Source of the DNA: Pseudomonadales bacterium
GTDB lineage: Bacteria; Pseudomonadota; Gammaproteobacteria; Pseudomonadales; Pseudohongiellaceae
Length of the DNA: 64,000 bases
Assembly: GCA_024234365.1 (NCBI GenBank)
Contig: JACKOK010000006.1
Span: 1 to 64,000, forward strand
Direction of reading: 5' to 3'
Position 1 is the first letter of the stretch. The number at the start of each line of letters is the position of its first letter. Both the position numbers and the translations under genes were made by a program. Below are positions 48,752 to 58,196 of this stretch, piece by piece. Under the pieces are notes generated by a model. The model was not told the DNA's origin and did no database searches. It worked only from the letters and a program-made list of their open reading frames with translations.

Positions 48752-50422
48752 TCACTCGGCAAAAATACGGCGCCCGTCTACCCAGGTTTCAGAGACGGTG
48801 GCTTTCCATATCTCCGTGTCCGGTTCGGCAAAGATATCCTGCTTGATCAGGATGAAGTCAGCCTCCTTGCCGGGTTCCAGTGAGCCGATGACATTCTCCT
48901 GATGGCCAGCATAGGCGGCATCCAGGGTGAAGCTCGAAAAAGCTTCTGTGGGGCTCATTTTCTCTTCCGGAAACCAGCCTCCTGGCGGCTGGTTCTCATG
49001 ATCCTGCCGTGTGATCGAGGCGTGCAGGCCGTAAAAGGGGTTGGGGTATTCCACCGGGAAATCGGAGCCATTGGCGATGACGGCCCCGGCATTGATCAGT
49101 TTGCGCCAGGCATAAGCACCCTGGATGCGCACCTCGCCGAGACGATCCTGCGCCATGTTCTTGTCGCTGGTGGCATGGGTAGCCTGCATGGAGGGGATCA
49201 CGCCCAGCTGGGCGAAACGCAGAATATCCTCATAGCGCAGCACCTGGGCGTGTTCAATACGATGACGCAGCCCACGGGTTCCGGTGGCGGGGATGAGGGC
49301 AGCAAAATTGTCCAGCACCAGCTTGTTGGCGTTGTCGCCGATGGCATGAACATTCACCTGGAAATTGGCACGCATAGCCATTTCCATGACTTCCGTGAGG
49401 CGTTGTGGCTCCAGCAGCAACAGGCCGCGATGTCCGGGCATGTCGCTGTAGTCTTCGATCAGTGATGCGCCACGGCTGCCCAGGGCGCCATCTTCCACAA
49501 TCTTGATGCTGTTGATGGTGAAGGTGCCGTCCTCGCTGGCAAAGTGACCGGCGGCGAGCATGTCCGGCAGCTCGGGGTCACCTGCCGCCAGCATGGCGTT
49601 GACACGAATCGGCAGCGGGCCGTCCTGCAGCAGTTGTTTGTAGGCTGCCACCGTACGGGCGGAAATGCCGGCATCGTGCACGCTGGTCAGCCCCTGGGCG
49701 GCCAGCTCCATCATGGCGCGGCGCAGGGCGAATGCCTGTTCATCAACGCTCAGTTGCGGAATATTGGCGGTAATCAGATCCATGGCATTGTCCACGAAGG
49801 TGCCGGTGGGGCGGCCCTCGGCATCGCGGATGATCTGGCCGCCGTCCGGGTCTGCGGTGGCTGCATTGACGCCAGCCAATGCCATGGCGGCAGAGTTTGC
49901 CCAGCCGGCGTGGCCATCCACCCGGCTCAGCCAGACGGGGGTGTCACCGAAGAATTCGTCGAGGCTGGCTGCGCTGGGAAATTCGTTGCTGTCCCACAGA
50001 ACCTGGTTCCAGCCCCGGCCCTGAATCCACTCCAGGTTGCCGTTGCGCTCACGGAAGGCGCGGATGCGTTCAACCGCTTCCTGTTCGGAACGGGTGCCGG
50101 TCAGATCCACGCGCAGCAGGCTCAGCCCATAGCTGAGGATATGCCCGTGTGCATCGATCAGCCCGGAAAGCAGGGTGCGCCCCTGTCCGTCGATACGGGT
50201 GATATTGCCGTCTTCGGGGAGGGCTTCGCCCACTGCGTAGAGTCGGTCCACCTTGCCATCGGTAAACTGCAGGGCGCTGAATTTGACCATTTCATGATCG
50301 CTGTTGACGGTATAGCCGTGCACATCTGTGACGAGTGTTGTCTGTGCATGGCTAAACGCCGCCATGCCAAGTAGTATGGCGGAGCCAAAGAGGCGTCTGA
50401 AGCTGTGTGGTGTCATTTGCAT
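48752..50422 (-). CDS. Amidohydrolase family protein (YtcJ-like), probably periplasmic
   Basis: 556 residues, with a signal peptide (about 1-26, SHAQ). Metal-binding motif DAHGH is at 90-94; VNVHAIGDNAN, RHRIEHAQVL and NGSDFPVEYPNP provide the remaining His and Asp ligands of the amidohydrolase barrel. The C-terminal GSLEPGKEADFILIKQDIF is the usual small beta domain. Such YtcJ-like proteins have unknown substrates. ATG 50422 has GGAAAT six bases upstream; 50434 is the alternative. Divergent from the VOC gene. Confidence 0.85.
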   Translation of the reverse strand: MQMTPHSFRRLFGSAILLGMAAFSHAQTTLVTDVHGYTVNSDHEMVKFSALQFTDGKVDRLYAVGEALPEDGNITRIDGQGRTLLSGLIDAHGHILSYGLSLLRVDLTGTRSEQEAVERIRAFRERNGNLEWIQGRGWNQVLWDSNEFPSAASLDEFFGDTPVWLSRVDGHAGWANSAAMALAGVNAATADPDGGQIIRDAEGRPTGTFVDNAMDLITANIPQLSVDEQAFALRRAMMELAAQGLTSVHDAGISARTVAAYKQLLQDGPLPIRVNAMLAAGDPELPDMLAAGHFASEDGTFTINSIKIVEDGALGSRGASLIEDYSDMPGHRGLLLLEPQRLTEVMEMAMRANFQVNVHAIGDNANKLVLDNFAALIPATGTRGLRHRIEHAQVLRYEDILRFAQLGVIPSMQATHATSDKNMAQDRLGEVRIQGAYAWRKLINAGAVIANGSDFPVEYPNPFYGLHASITRQDHENQPPGGWFPEEKMSPTEAFSSFTLDAAYAGHQENVIGSLEPGKEADFILIKQDIFAEPDTEIWKATVSETWVDGRRIFAE

Positions 50423-50554
50423 AGCGATTTCCATATATCAGGCGCTGCGCGCATTTGGGCCTTGGCAGGGTCGCAAGAGTACAACGACCCGGCGCCGTGT
50501 TACCGGGCTCCAATGCACAGGGGCCAGTCTCATTTAAAAGTACCGGAGATAATA

Positions 50555-51610
50555 ATGAAAAGACCCGCAGATTACACCTCGGCCCGTTGCGGTCGATCCG
50601 CTTCACCCGACTCGTTGCGCCGTCGCCTGCTGCAGTTCGTCGCACTGGCTCCCGTGAGCTCTCTGTTACAGGCGCAGCCTGCCACCTCTGCCATTGCAGT
50701 ACGCAAGCTGCACACCTTCGGCCTGCGTGTGAGCGATGTGGAGCGTTCGGTGGCGTTTTACCAGCGTCTGTTCGGTATGCCGGTACAGGCGCGCCAGGGA
50801 GAAACCGTGTGTCTGCGTATTGGTGATGGGCCTCGCTTCATGTCCCTGAGCCCAACGGCTCGCGGCGAATCTCCGGGAATTAGCCATATCGGCCTCAGTG
50901 TGCAGGGTTTTGATGCCCAGAGTGTGGCGGCACAGTTGCAGGCCAAGGGTTTTCAGCGTGATGCCAGTGCAGCGGGCAAGAGCGGGTTGGAACGGGCGAT
51001 GCGTTTCTGGCCGCTCAACGAACAAGTGCTTGCCTTTGCCGACCGCGAGGGGCTGGGTTTCCAGCTCTGTGCGCCCGCCTATTGTGGCAGTGAGAACGGG
51101 CAGTGTAGCGCGATTGCCGCCCCCGAGGCCGGGTTGATAGCGCTGGAGGATATCAACCACTTCACCAATTACATGAGCCATGCGCCCAATACCAATGCGT
51201 TTTACCTCGATCTGTTTGGCCTTGCCTATCAGTCCTATCAGGGGCCGAGCAGCCCGACGGTGGGCGTGGGGGACGGCAAACAATTCCTGATGTTTGTTGG
51301 CGGTGCGCGTGATGGCGCTCCGGCGAACCCCGCCCGCATCGACCACGTCAGCCTGGCCATGCAGGATTTCGATGTGGCAGCGGTGCAGGCGAAACTGGAA
51401 AGTATCGGTATCACGCCGCGTGCCAGTGATGGTAATACCCCTGCGCTGGTGCATTGGGTCAGTCTGCGCATGCCCAATCGCGGCGGGGCGCAAGGGGGCA
51501 CTCCCGAGCTGTATTTCTCCGACCCCGATGGCCTGCACATTCAGCTGCAGGACGTCAGTTATTGCGGCGGGGGCGGCTATCTGGGGGATGAATGCGCGCC
51601 ACTGGCGTGA
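50555..51610 (+). CDS. Exported two-domain VOC (glyoxalase/dioxygenase-fold) protein
   Basis: 351 residues. The N-terminus has a twin-arginine-like signal (LRRRLLQFVALAPVSSLLQA, Arg22-24). Two vicinal-oxygen-chelate units follow: about 50-170 (LHTFGLRVSDVERSVAFYQRLFGM) and 175-345 (HFTNYMSHAPNTNAFYLDLFGL, ending PELYFSDPDGLHIQLQD). His and Glu metal positions look kept in the second unit. The reaction is unknown. GGAGATAATA precedes the ATG. Tat export would suit a metalloprotein folded in the cytoplasm. Confidence 0.8.
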   Translation: MKRPADYTSARCGRSASPDSLRRRLLQFVALAPVSSLLQAQPATSAIAVRKLHTFGLRVSDVERSVAFYQRLFGMPVQARQGETVCLRIGDGPRFMSLSPTARGESPGISHIGLSVQGFDAQSVAAQLQAKGFQRDASAAGKSGLERAMRFWPLNEQVLAFADREGLGFQLCAPAYCGSENGQCSAIAAPEAGLIALEDINHFTNYMSHAPNTNAFYLDLFGLAYQSYQGPSSPTVGVGDGKQFLMFVGGARDGAPANPARIDHVSLAMQDFDVAAVQAKLESIGITPRASDGNTPALVHWVSLRMPNRGGAQGGTPELYFSDPDGLHIQLQDVSYCGGGGYLGDECAPLA

Positions 51611-51776
51611 AATAAAAATCCCATTGTCTGCGTTCTTGTACTGAGCCCGCTCCGGAAGGCTTTCCGGGGCAGGCGGCGCGCGGGCGTATTGTCTGGACTC
51701 ACCACGGTGTGCAGTTTATGCTACGCACTTTTTGTAACGAAATCAGGCGCTTTCTTCTTCATAATCACAAGAATGT

Positions 51777-54206
51777 ATGGTGAATCGATTGAATCTTCGA
51801 GTAGCAATTCCTGTCATAGTCTCCACTTTTTTCTATTCATGCTTCACGTTTGCACAAACTTCTTCCAGCGCTGCTGTGGAGGTCGCTTTACGCGATGGCA
51901 GTGTGCTTGCGCTGCAACACTTCGAGCATAGTGCAGCCAATATCGATGTGGACGGTCGTCTCGACGAGGCGGTCTGGGGGCGTATTGCGCCCATAAACGA
52001 GATGCGTGTCATCGACCCTGATACGCTGGAGAACACCGCTCACGACTCCCAGGTGCGAATCTTTTACACCGAACGGGGTATCTATGTGTCCTTCGATCTA
52101 CAGCAACCGACGGACAGCATCGTGCAGCGCATCAGTGGTCGTGACAACCGCGACCTGGACCGGGATTCGGTCTCTATCACGCTTGACACCTCCGGCCAGG
52201 GGTTGTTTGCCTACTGGATGACGCTGGCGTTGGGGGATAACCAGGCCGATGGCACGGTATTGCCCGAACGCAATTACACCACGCAGTGGGACGGTGCCTG
52301 GTACGGCGCTACCCAGCAGACCAGCACAGGCTGGTCTGCAGAGTTCTATGTTCCGTGGGGACAGATGGCGATGCCGCGTGAAGACAGTGTGAGGCGCATC
52401 GGTGTGTATACCGAACGCAAGGTTGCCTATCTGAACCAGACCTGGGCATGGCCGGCCATTCCCGAGTCCAGTTCCATTTTCATGAGCAATCTGCCCCTGC
52501 TGGAGCTGGAAGGGGTGAGTGTGCGTCAGCAATGGAGCGTCTTCCCCTATGTCTCCTCCACTTTCGATGAGATCGACAGTGATGTGGACTACAAGGGCGG
52601 GTTTGATGTGTTCTGGCGGCCCTCCAGCAATTTCCAGATGACGGCGGCCGTCAATCCGGATTTCGGTTCCGCGGAGTCGGACAACGTGGTGGTCAACCTC
52701 ACTGCCAGTGAGACATTCTTTCCGGAAAAGCGTCTGTTTTTCCTGGAGGGGCAGGAGGTATTCAATACCACGCCGCGCTCCACGGGCAGCAATGGCAAGC
52801 GTCTGTCGATTGTGAACACGCGTCGCATCGGGGCGCGTCCACGCCCGCCGAAACTGCCGGCGGGCATCTCTTTGCCGACACGCGAACGCATTCGTCCGGC
52901 AGACCTGCTGGGGGCTGTCAAAGCCACCGGGCAGGTGGGGTCTGTTCGCTACGGTGTGATGACGGCCTTTGAGGACGAAAGTGAGTTTCTTGCCGGGGGC
53001 AAGCGGTATTTCCAGGACGGGCGTGACTTTGCCGCTTTTCGCATGATCTATGAGGACAGTAGCAACAATGCCGCTTACCGGGGGCTCGGCTATATCGGTT
53101 CTGTGGTACAGCATCCGGAAGAAGATGCCGAAGTGCATGCGGTGGATTTCCACTATCTGACGGTTGGCGGACGCTGGAACGTGGATGGGCAGATTATCCG
53201 GACAAACACCGATATGGACGGCAGCGGATCGGGTGTATTCGCGGATGTCGTGTATACGCCGCGTCAGGGCATCCGCCACAACTTCCAGATGACCTATCTG
53301 GATGACACCTTCAACGTTAATGATTTCGGCTTCCAGGAGCGTAATGATTCCCGGGAACTGTGGTATCGCTTCGAGTGGGTGAAGTCAGACCTGACGCTGG
53401 TGCGTAATTTCCGGTTCACGCCTTTCCTGCGCTATGAGGAGAACGGCAAGGGCGATCGCACCAACAATGCCTTCCCGGTGCTGAACGGCAGCATCACCCT
53501 GAACAATCTGGATCGCATCAATCTGGGCCTGATGTATTTCCCCAAGCGCTATGACGATCTGAACAGCTTCGGGCATGGCACGTTTGCGACCTCTGCGCGC
53601 CTGAATTCCAACTTCAGTTACCAGACCAATACGGCACGTCCGGTGAGCTATAAATTTGGTGTCAGTACTTCCGGAGAATTCGTTGGCGGTGACAGCGAGA
53701 GCGCCAACGTCGGTGTGACCTGGCGTCCGCGTGACAATATCGCGCTGTCCACAGAGCTGAGCTATGACGATCGCGATGGCTGGCTGCTGTGGCAGGAGAA
53801 CCAGAATTTCACCACCTTCCAGGCCGATCAGTGGCGTTTTGACGCGAGTTTCGAGTACTACCTGACCGCGAAGCAGCAGTTGAGCGTGAATCTGCAATGG
53901 GTGGGGATTGAGGCGGAGGAGGACGAGTTTTACTTCCTGCCCAGCAATGCCGTGACCAAGAACCGTGACCTGATCAAAACGGTGAAACCGGCCGGCCCCA
54001 GCGACAGCTTCGGTCTTTCACAACTGAACTTCCAGCTGCGTTACCGCTGGCAGATTGCGCCATTGTCGGATCTGTTTGTGGTGTATACCAAGGGCGACAA
54101 TCGTCGCAGCGCCCTGATGGCTTTCGACGAACTGTTCGAGAACTCCTGGGATAACCCGCTGGGCAGCCAGCTGGTGGTGAAATTGCGTTACCGCCTGGGT
54201 ACCTGA
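51777..54206 (+). CDS. DUF5916 outer-membrane protein with N-terminal CBM9-like domain
   Basis: 809 residues. Signal peptide about 1-27 (FTFAQ). A CBM9-like domain (about 45-210: NIDVDGRLDEAVWGRI, VRIFYTERGIYVSFDLQQP, WSAEFYVPWGQM) is followed by a DUF5916 region with FFPEKRLFFLEGQEVF and long alternating strands ending LVVKLRYRLGT, as in outer-membrane beta-barrels. The CBM9 fold suggests binding of a sugar or similar ligand; the function is unknown. Two terminators follow it. Confidence 0.85.
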   Translation: MVNRLNLRVAIPVIVSTFFYSCFTFAQTSSSAAVEVALRDGSVLALQHFEHSAANIDVDGRLDEAVWGRIAPINEMRVIDPDTLENTAHDSQVRIFYTERGIYVSFDLQQPTDSIVQRISGRDNRDLDRDSVSITLDTSGQGLFAYWMTLALGDNQADGTVLPERNYTTQWDGAWYGATQQTSTGWSAEFYVPWGQMAMPREDSVRRIGVYTERKVAYLNQTWAWPAIPESSSIFMSNLPLLELEGVSVRQQWSVFPYVSSTFDEIDSDVDYKGGFDVFWRPSSNFQMTAAVNPDFGSAESDNVVVNLTASETFFPEKRLFFLEGQEVFNTTPRSTGSNGKRLSIVNTRRIGARPRPPKLPAGISLPTRERIRPADLLGAVKATGQVGSVRYGVMTAFEDESEFLAGGKRYFQDGRDFAAFRMIYEDSSNNAAYRGLGYIGSVVQHPEEDAEVHAVDFHYLTVGGRWNVDGQIIRTNTDMDGSGSGVFADVVYTPRQGIRHNFQMTYLDDTFNVNDFGFQERNDSRELWYRFEWVKSDLTLVRNFRFTPFLRYEENGKGDRTNNAFPVLNGSITLNNLDRINLGLMYFPKRYDDLNSFGHGTFATSARLNSNFSYQTNTARPVSYKFGVSTSGEFVGGDSESANVGVTWRPRDNIALSTELSYDDRDGWLLWQENQNFTTFQADQWRFDASFEYYLTAKQQLSVNLQWVGIEAEEDEFYFLPSNAVTKNRDLIKTVKPAGPSDSFGLSQLNFQLRYRWQIAPLSDLFVVYTKGDNRRSALMAFDELFENSWDNPLGSQLVVKLRYRLGT

Positions 54207-54300
54207 GGATGGCTCCGGGCGTGCTGCCACAGTCCGGACAGGATTGATCGGCAGTTCGCCCATTTCTCTTAATGGGAATACTCGTTTTCGGTGGTGAAAT

Positions 54301-54338
54301 AAAAACGCTCAACAGGAGGTCCTGTTGAGCGTTTTTTT
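54301..54338. terminator. Strong bidirectional terminator between the DUF5916 gene and prc
   Basis: AAAAACGCTCAACAGGA (54301-54317) and its exact complement (54320-54336) form a 17 bp palindrome with a 2 base centre. An A-run on the left and a T-run on the right serve both strands, ending the DUF5916 gene on plus and prc on minus. Confidence 0.93.
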
Positions 54339-54359
54339 GATGACCCATTGTGCCGTTTC

Positions 54360-54389
54360 GGCCCTCTGTGAATGCAGAGGGCCTTTTTT
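54360..54389 (+). terminator. Second terminator, plus strand
   Basis: GGCCCTCTG (54360-54368) pairs with CAGAGGGCC (54375-54383) around TGAATG, followed by TTTTTT. It lies just before the prc stop and would act only on plus-strand transcription, as a backup to the previous terminator. Confidence 0.85.
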
Positions 54390-54392
54390 ATA

Positions 54393-56627
54393 TCAGCGGG
54401 ATGCGGCCTTCAGGGTGTCACGGGTATCTGCCGTCATCGGGTTACCCAGCATGCGGGCCATGTCGATGAGGATATAGCTGCTTTCCACCAGCAGAGGGTC
54501 ATCCTCCTTCCTGGCTTCGGCTTCTTCCTCTTCCTCATTTGCTGCTGTTGCAACGCGGTCAGGGTCCAGATCCTCTGACGTCGGTTCTTCCCAGACTTCC
54601 ATGGGCAGCCCTTTCAGGAACAGGCGCATATTGTTGGCGTTGAACTCTTCACGGCGGCTTTCGTCACGCTCCTTGCGAACCACTTCCTCGTTCAGGGACA
54701 AAGTGGTGCGTTCGCGCAGCTCACGGGAGCGGTCGATCTGTTCTGCCAGGTAAATGAAGTCGGGGTCATTGGCAACCCGACCATCATGCTTTTCCTGAAG
54801 ATCGCTCAGTATGTCCTTGATTGGAAAATAAGTATTGTATTCAACCGGGCGCACGGTATCCCAGGGCAGGGCGTGCTCCAGATTGCTTTCTCCCATCTCT
54901 TCAATAGCGGAGTAACGATCCGGGAATAGGATGTCGGGCATGACTCCGCGATGCTGGGTGCTGGCGCCGGAGATGCGGTAGAACTTGGAACGGGTGAGTT
55001 TCACCTGACCATAGTCCATCGGGATGATCTCCTGCACGGTGCCCTTGCCGAAGGTCTGCCCACCGAGGATGATGCCGCGCTGATAGTCCTGAATGGCGCC
55101 GGCAAAGATTTCGGAAGCAGAGGCACTGGCACGGTTGACCAATACCGCCAGAGGGCCGGCATAGGTCACTTCGGGATTGCCATCGCCATAGGCGCGGACA
55201 AAGCCGTTGCGCAGGCCGGAGTAACGAATCTGCACCGTGTTGCCGGTATCGATGAACAGGCCGACCAGATCATTGGCCTCGGTCAGGGAGCCGCCACCAT
55301 TGTCCCGCAGGTCCATGACCACGGCGTCCACGCCCTCGCTCTTGAGCTCTTCCAGCAGCACTTTCACGTCGCGGGTGGAGCTTTTGAAGTCCGGTTGACC
55401 GGCGGAGGCGGCCTCGAAGTCAAAGTAGAAGGTGGGCAGCTTGATCACGCCGATCTTGTAGGGCTGATCGTTATAACTGACCTCCAGCACCTCTTTCTTG
55501 GCGGACTGATCCTCCAGCTTCACGGTGTCACGAGTAATCACCACCTCGTGTGCCTGGGATTCGCCGGTTGCATTGGCAGGGATGACGCTCAGGCGGACCA
55601 CCGTGCCTTTTTCACCACGGATCTGATCCACCACATCATCCAGGCGAACCCCGATGACGTCTTTCATTTCGCCATCTACCCCTTGACCGATGGCAAGGAT
55701 GCGGTCACCGGCCATCAGCTCTTTGCCGCGCTCGGCCGGGCCACCCTTGATGAGCTCCACCACCTTGGTGTACTCGTCTTCTGTCGTAAGCTGTGCCCCG
55801 ATGCCCTGCAGGGACAGGCGCAGGCCCATATTGAAGTTCTCGGAATCCCGCGGGGAGAAATAGCTGGTGTGAGGGTCAATGGTGCTGGCGACAGTGGCCA
55901 GATAGGACTGGAACACATCGCGGTTATTCGTTTTCAGCACCTGGTTGAGCTGGTTCCGGTAGCGTTTACTCAGGCGCTCCTTAATGGTGTCGATGTCCAG
56001 GTCCGCCAGTTTCAGGCTCAGGGCGCTGTTTTTGACACGCAGACGCCACAGTTCATCAAGTTCCGCCTCTGTTGCAGCATAGGGGGCTTCCTCGCGATCG
56101 ATCTCAATGGATTCATCAAGAGAGAAGTCCATGCTGTCCAGATGGTTTTCGACCTGATCGATGGCGTAGAGCATGCGCTCCAGCAGGCGGTGGTGGTAAA
56201 GATTGTAGATGGCGAAGGCCGGATCGATGCTGCCGCTTTTCAGGGTGTCATCCAGCTCATTGCGGTAGGCGGCAAGCGAGTCGATATCCGATTGCAGGAA
56301 ATACAGCCTGGAGCCATCCAGGGCCTTGATATAGGCATCGAAGACCTCGTGTGAAAACTGGTCATCGAACAGAATTCGCGAATAGTGCTTGTCCTCCAGC
56401 TCCTTGAGCAGGTCAGCGGCGGTTTTGCCGTAAACAGGCTCGGAACTTAATTCGGTGTAGAGGGTATCGATATCCAGCACGGGAGGCAGGGTGGCGGCTT
56501 CCTGTGCATTCAGGACACTGCCTCCAAGGGTGAACATCAGCGCCAGGGCTGGGGGAAGGCCTCTCAGCAGGCTGAGACTGGCGAAGCACTTGCGTCGTTT
56601 AGGTGCAAACTCTGTTTTATTCATCAT
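54393..56627 (-). CDS. prc: Tail-specific C-terminal processing protease Prc
   Basis: 744 residues. Signal peptide about 10-41 (SVLNAQ), helical N-terminal platform, PDZ domain about 265-350 (GIGAQL, ELIKGGPAERGKELMAGDRILAIGQG), then the S41 protease core with the Ser-Lys dyad Ser503 (RASASASE) and Lys528 (TFGKGTVQ). DUF3340-type C-terminal region. It degrades periplasmic proteins with non-polar tails and controls murein hydrolases through NlpI in E. coli. A Glu-rich run lies near the C-terminus. Start at ATG 56627 or 56624. Confidence 0.95.
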   Translation of the reverse strand: MMNKTEFAPKRRKCFASLSLLRGLPPALALMFTLGGSVLNAQEAATLPPVLDIDTLYTELSSEPVYGKTAADLLKELEDKHYSRILFDDQFSHEVFDAYIKALDGSRLYFLQSDIDSLAAYRNELDDTLKSGSIDPAFAIYNLYHHRLLERMLYAIDQVENHLDSMDFSLDESIEIDREEAPYAATEAELDELWRLRVKNSALSLKLADLDIDTIKERLSKRYRNQLNQVLKTNNRDVFQSYLATVASTIDPHTSYFSPRDSENFNMGLRLSLQGIGAQLTTEDEYTKVVELIKGGPAERGKELMAGDRILAIGQGVDGEMKDVIGVRLDDVVDQIRGEKGTVVRLSVIPANATGESQAHEVVITRDTVKLEDQSAKKEVLEVSYNDQPYKIGVIKLPTFYFDFEAASAGQPDFKSSTRDVKVLLEELKSEGVDAVVMDLRDNGGGSLTEANDLVGLFIDTGNTVQIRYSGLRNGFVRAYGDGNPEVTYAGPLAVLVNRASASASEIFAGAIQDYQRGIILGGQTFGKGTVQEIIPMDYGQVKLTRSKFYRISGASTQHRGVMPDILFPDRYSAIEEMGESNLEHALPWDTVRPVEYNTYFPIKDILSDLQEKHDGRVANDPDFIYLAEQIDRSRELRERTTLSLNEEVVRKERDESRREEFNANNMRLFLKGLPMEVWEEPTSEDLDPDRVATAANEEEEEAEARKEDDPLLVESSYILIDMARMLGNPMTADTRDTLKAASR

Positions 56628-56806
56628 ATTGCATGACACCGTTTGTCTGTTTTTCAGTAATTCCTTGCCTACTTATAAACCAAGGGGCCAACCAATTACC
56701 AGCCCTGATTTGCCCAAGCAGACAATCCATTCATGGGGCCGAGTCTAACGCCCTTGGGCGTCCGGCCGGAAGGGAAGGCGTATCCAGATTTTCTCCAGTT
56801 TCCGGC

Positions 56807-58012
56807 TCAGTCCTGCTTTATGCGTTTGCCGCGTGCCGAGGCGTGGCGTTCTGCACGCTCCACGTCGATGTAGCGATCAGTGATGGCGCTGGAGCCATGG
56901 CCGGCATCGTCACGCACATGCTCGCGGGGGCGGAACTTCACGTCTTCCGAGATGCCGGTATGTCGCAGCCAGTGAACGGTAGCGGCAGCCAGACGATCGG
57001 CCTCATCGGGAAATTCCTCGCGCATCCGGCGTTCGGCAAAATCAAAGCACTGCTGCACGATGCCACGAATCTGTCGGGTGCTGGTGATTCCTCCTGCGCC
57101 TCGGGTCTTGTGAATAAGTGGTGCGGAGTCTCCGGGAACGGGCAGGGGGGGCATGCCGCGAGAGCTGCGGTAGCGGCGCAGAGCGTCCAGCATGCTGTTG
57201 CTGACAGAGATTTCACGTTCCTTATTGCCTTTGCCTACGGTCAGAAACCACCAGTTACCATCGGTATCGCGCTGGAAGTGATCCATCTGGGGGCGCCAGC
57301 GCGGGGTCTCCACCAGCTCGGAAATACGCAGATACATGGCAAACAGGGCATTCATGATGAACAGGGTGCGTTCGTGGGTTGTTTTATCTCCACTTGCCAT
57401 TTGCTCCGCCGATTCGATGACGTAGCTCCATTGCAGGGGGGAGAGACGGCGAATCTGGGCATTGCCCTGCTGCTTGCGCAGAAACTTGCTTTTCTGGCGA
57501 ATCTGGGAGACGGGATTTGCCTGCAAATAGTTCTCCTGAATCAAGAAGTTAAAGAAACTACTTAAGACGCTGAACAAGGATTGCAGGGCGGCTTGGGAGC
57601 AGACGTATTCCCCCTGTGTGCTGACATAGGGGCGCCATTGCGGGTTGGGGACGCGCTCACCTCCCTGGTCGAGAAAGCGCGCGACGTTCTTGCTGCCGAT
57701 CCAGTGTGCCGGCGGTTGGCGGGCAAACTCCACATAGGCTTCGATGTCTTCGCGTTTTATTTCGCTGAGCTGAATGCGGGCGATCAGCCAGGCCCACTGC
57801 AGGAAATGTTCAAGTTCCCGGCGATAGGTGGAAAAAGTGTCCGGGCTGCCGCGATAGCTGTAGAGAAACTCACAGGCAAACTGGTAATCCTGCAGCGCGG
57901 AGCTTGGTGGATCGGACACCAGGTGCGCGACCGAACGCACGGGGGTGCGGAACGGGTTGGGCATTTCCTCCAGGGTGTCGAACAGGGCGCTAGGGGGTGT
58001 TGGTTTTGTCAT
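56807..58012 (-). CDS. Tyrosine-type site-specific recombinase, stand-alone
   Basis: 401 residues from ATG 58012; a longer start at 58075 is open. An N-terminal SAM-like DNA-binding domain (about 40-165) precedes the catalytic domain. The full active-site set is visible: Arg229 (YLRISEL), Lys261 (VGKGNKER), His347 and Arg350 (HWLRH), His372 (GHGSS) and Tyr381 (DRYID). It is therefore probably active. No attachment sites, excisionase or cargo genes are nearby, so it may be a resident chromosomal recombinase and not a phage remnant. A weak ribosome binding site precedes it. Confidence 0.88.
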   Translation of the reverse strand: MTKPTPPSALFDTLEEMPNPFRTPVRSVAHLVSDPPSSALQDYQFACEFLYSYRGSPDTFSTYRRELEHFLQWAWLIARIQLSEIKREDIEAYVEFARQPPAHWIGSKNVARFLDQGGERVPNPQWRPYVSTQGEYVCSQAALQSLFSVLSSFFNFLIQENYLQANPVSQIRQKSKFLRKQQGNAQIRRLSPLQWSYVIESAEQMASGDKTTHERTLFIMNALFAMYLRISELVETPRWRPQMDHFQRDTDGNWWFLTVGKGNKEREISVSNSMLDALRRYRSSRGMPPLPVPGDSAPLIHKTRGAGGITSTRQIRGIVQQCFDFAERRMREEFPDEADRLAAATVHWLRHTGISEDVKFRPREHVRDDAGHGSSAITDRYIDVERAERHASARGKRIKQD

Positions 58013-58196
58013 ACTGGCGTCTTTATGGATTTTTCCTGCGCGTTTGTAAAGACGCTTTCGGGTAAACAGTGGCATCGGCAGGGCAAAAACAGCTCGATTG
58101 CCATGATGGTGCTGGCGCTGCCGGAGCGGGCTGCGTTATTCTGGGCCTCGCTTTGGCGCTGGCTCCAGGCACTCATGAAACCACAGAGGCTCTGTC

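Noticed and set aside
52098..53279. 393-codon frame opposite the DUF5916 gene
   Set aside because: No start context and no domain; the plus-strand gene accounts for the region.
54951..56354. 467-codon frame opposite prc
   Set aside because: prc has intact PDZ and Ser-Lys motifs; the plus frame shows no recognisable domain.
56640..58196. Prophage or genomic island around the recombinase
   Set aside because: No phage genes, tRNA target or flanking direct repeats were found, and neighbours look like host genes.
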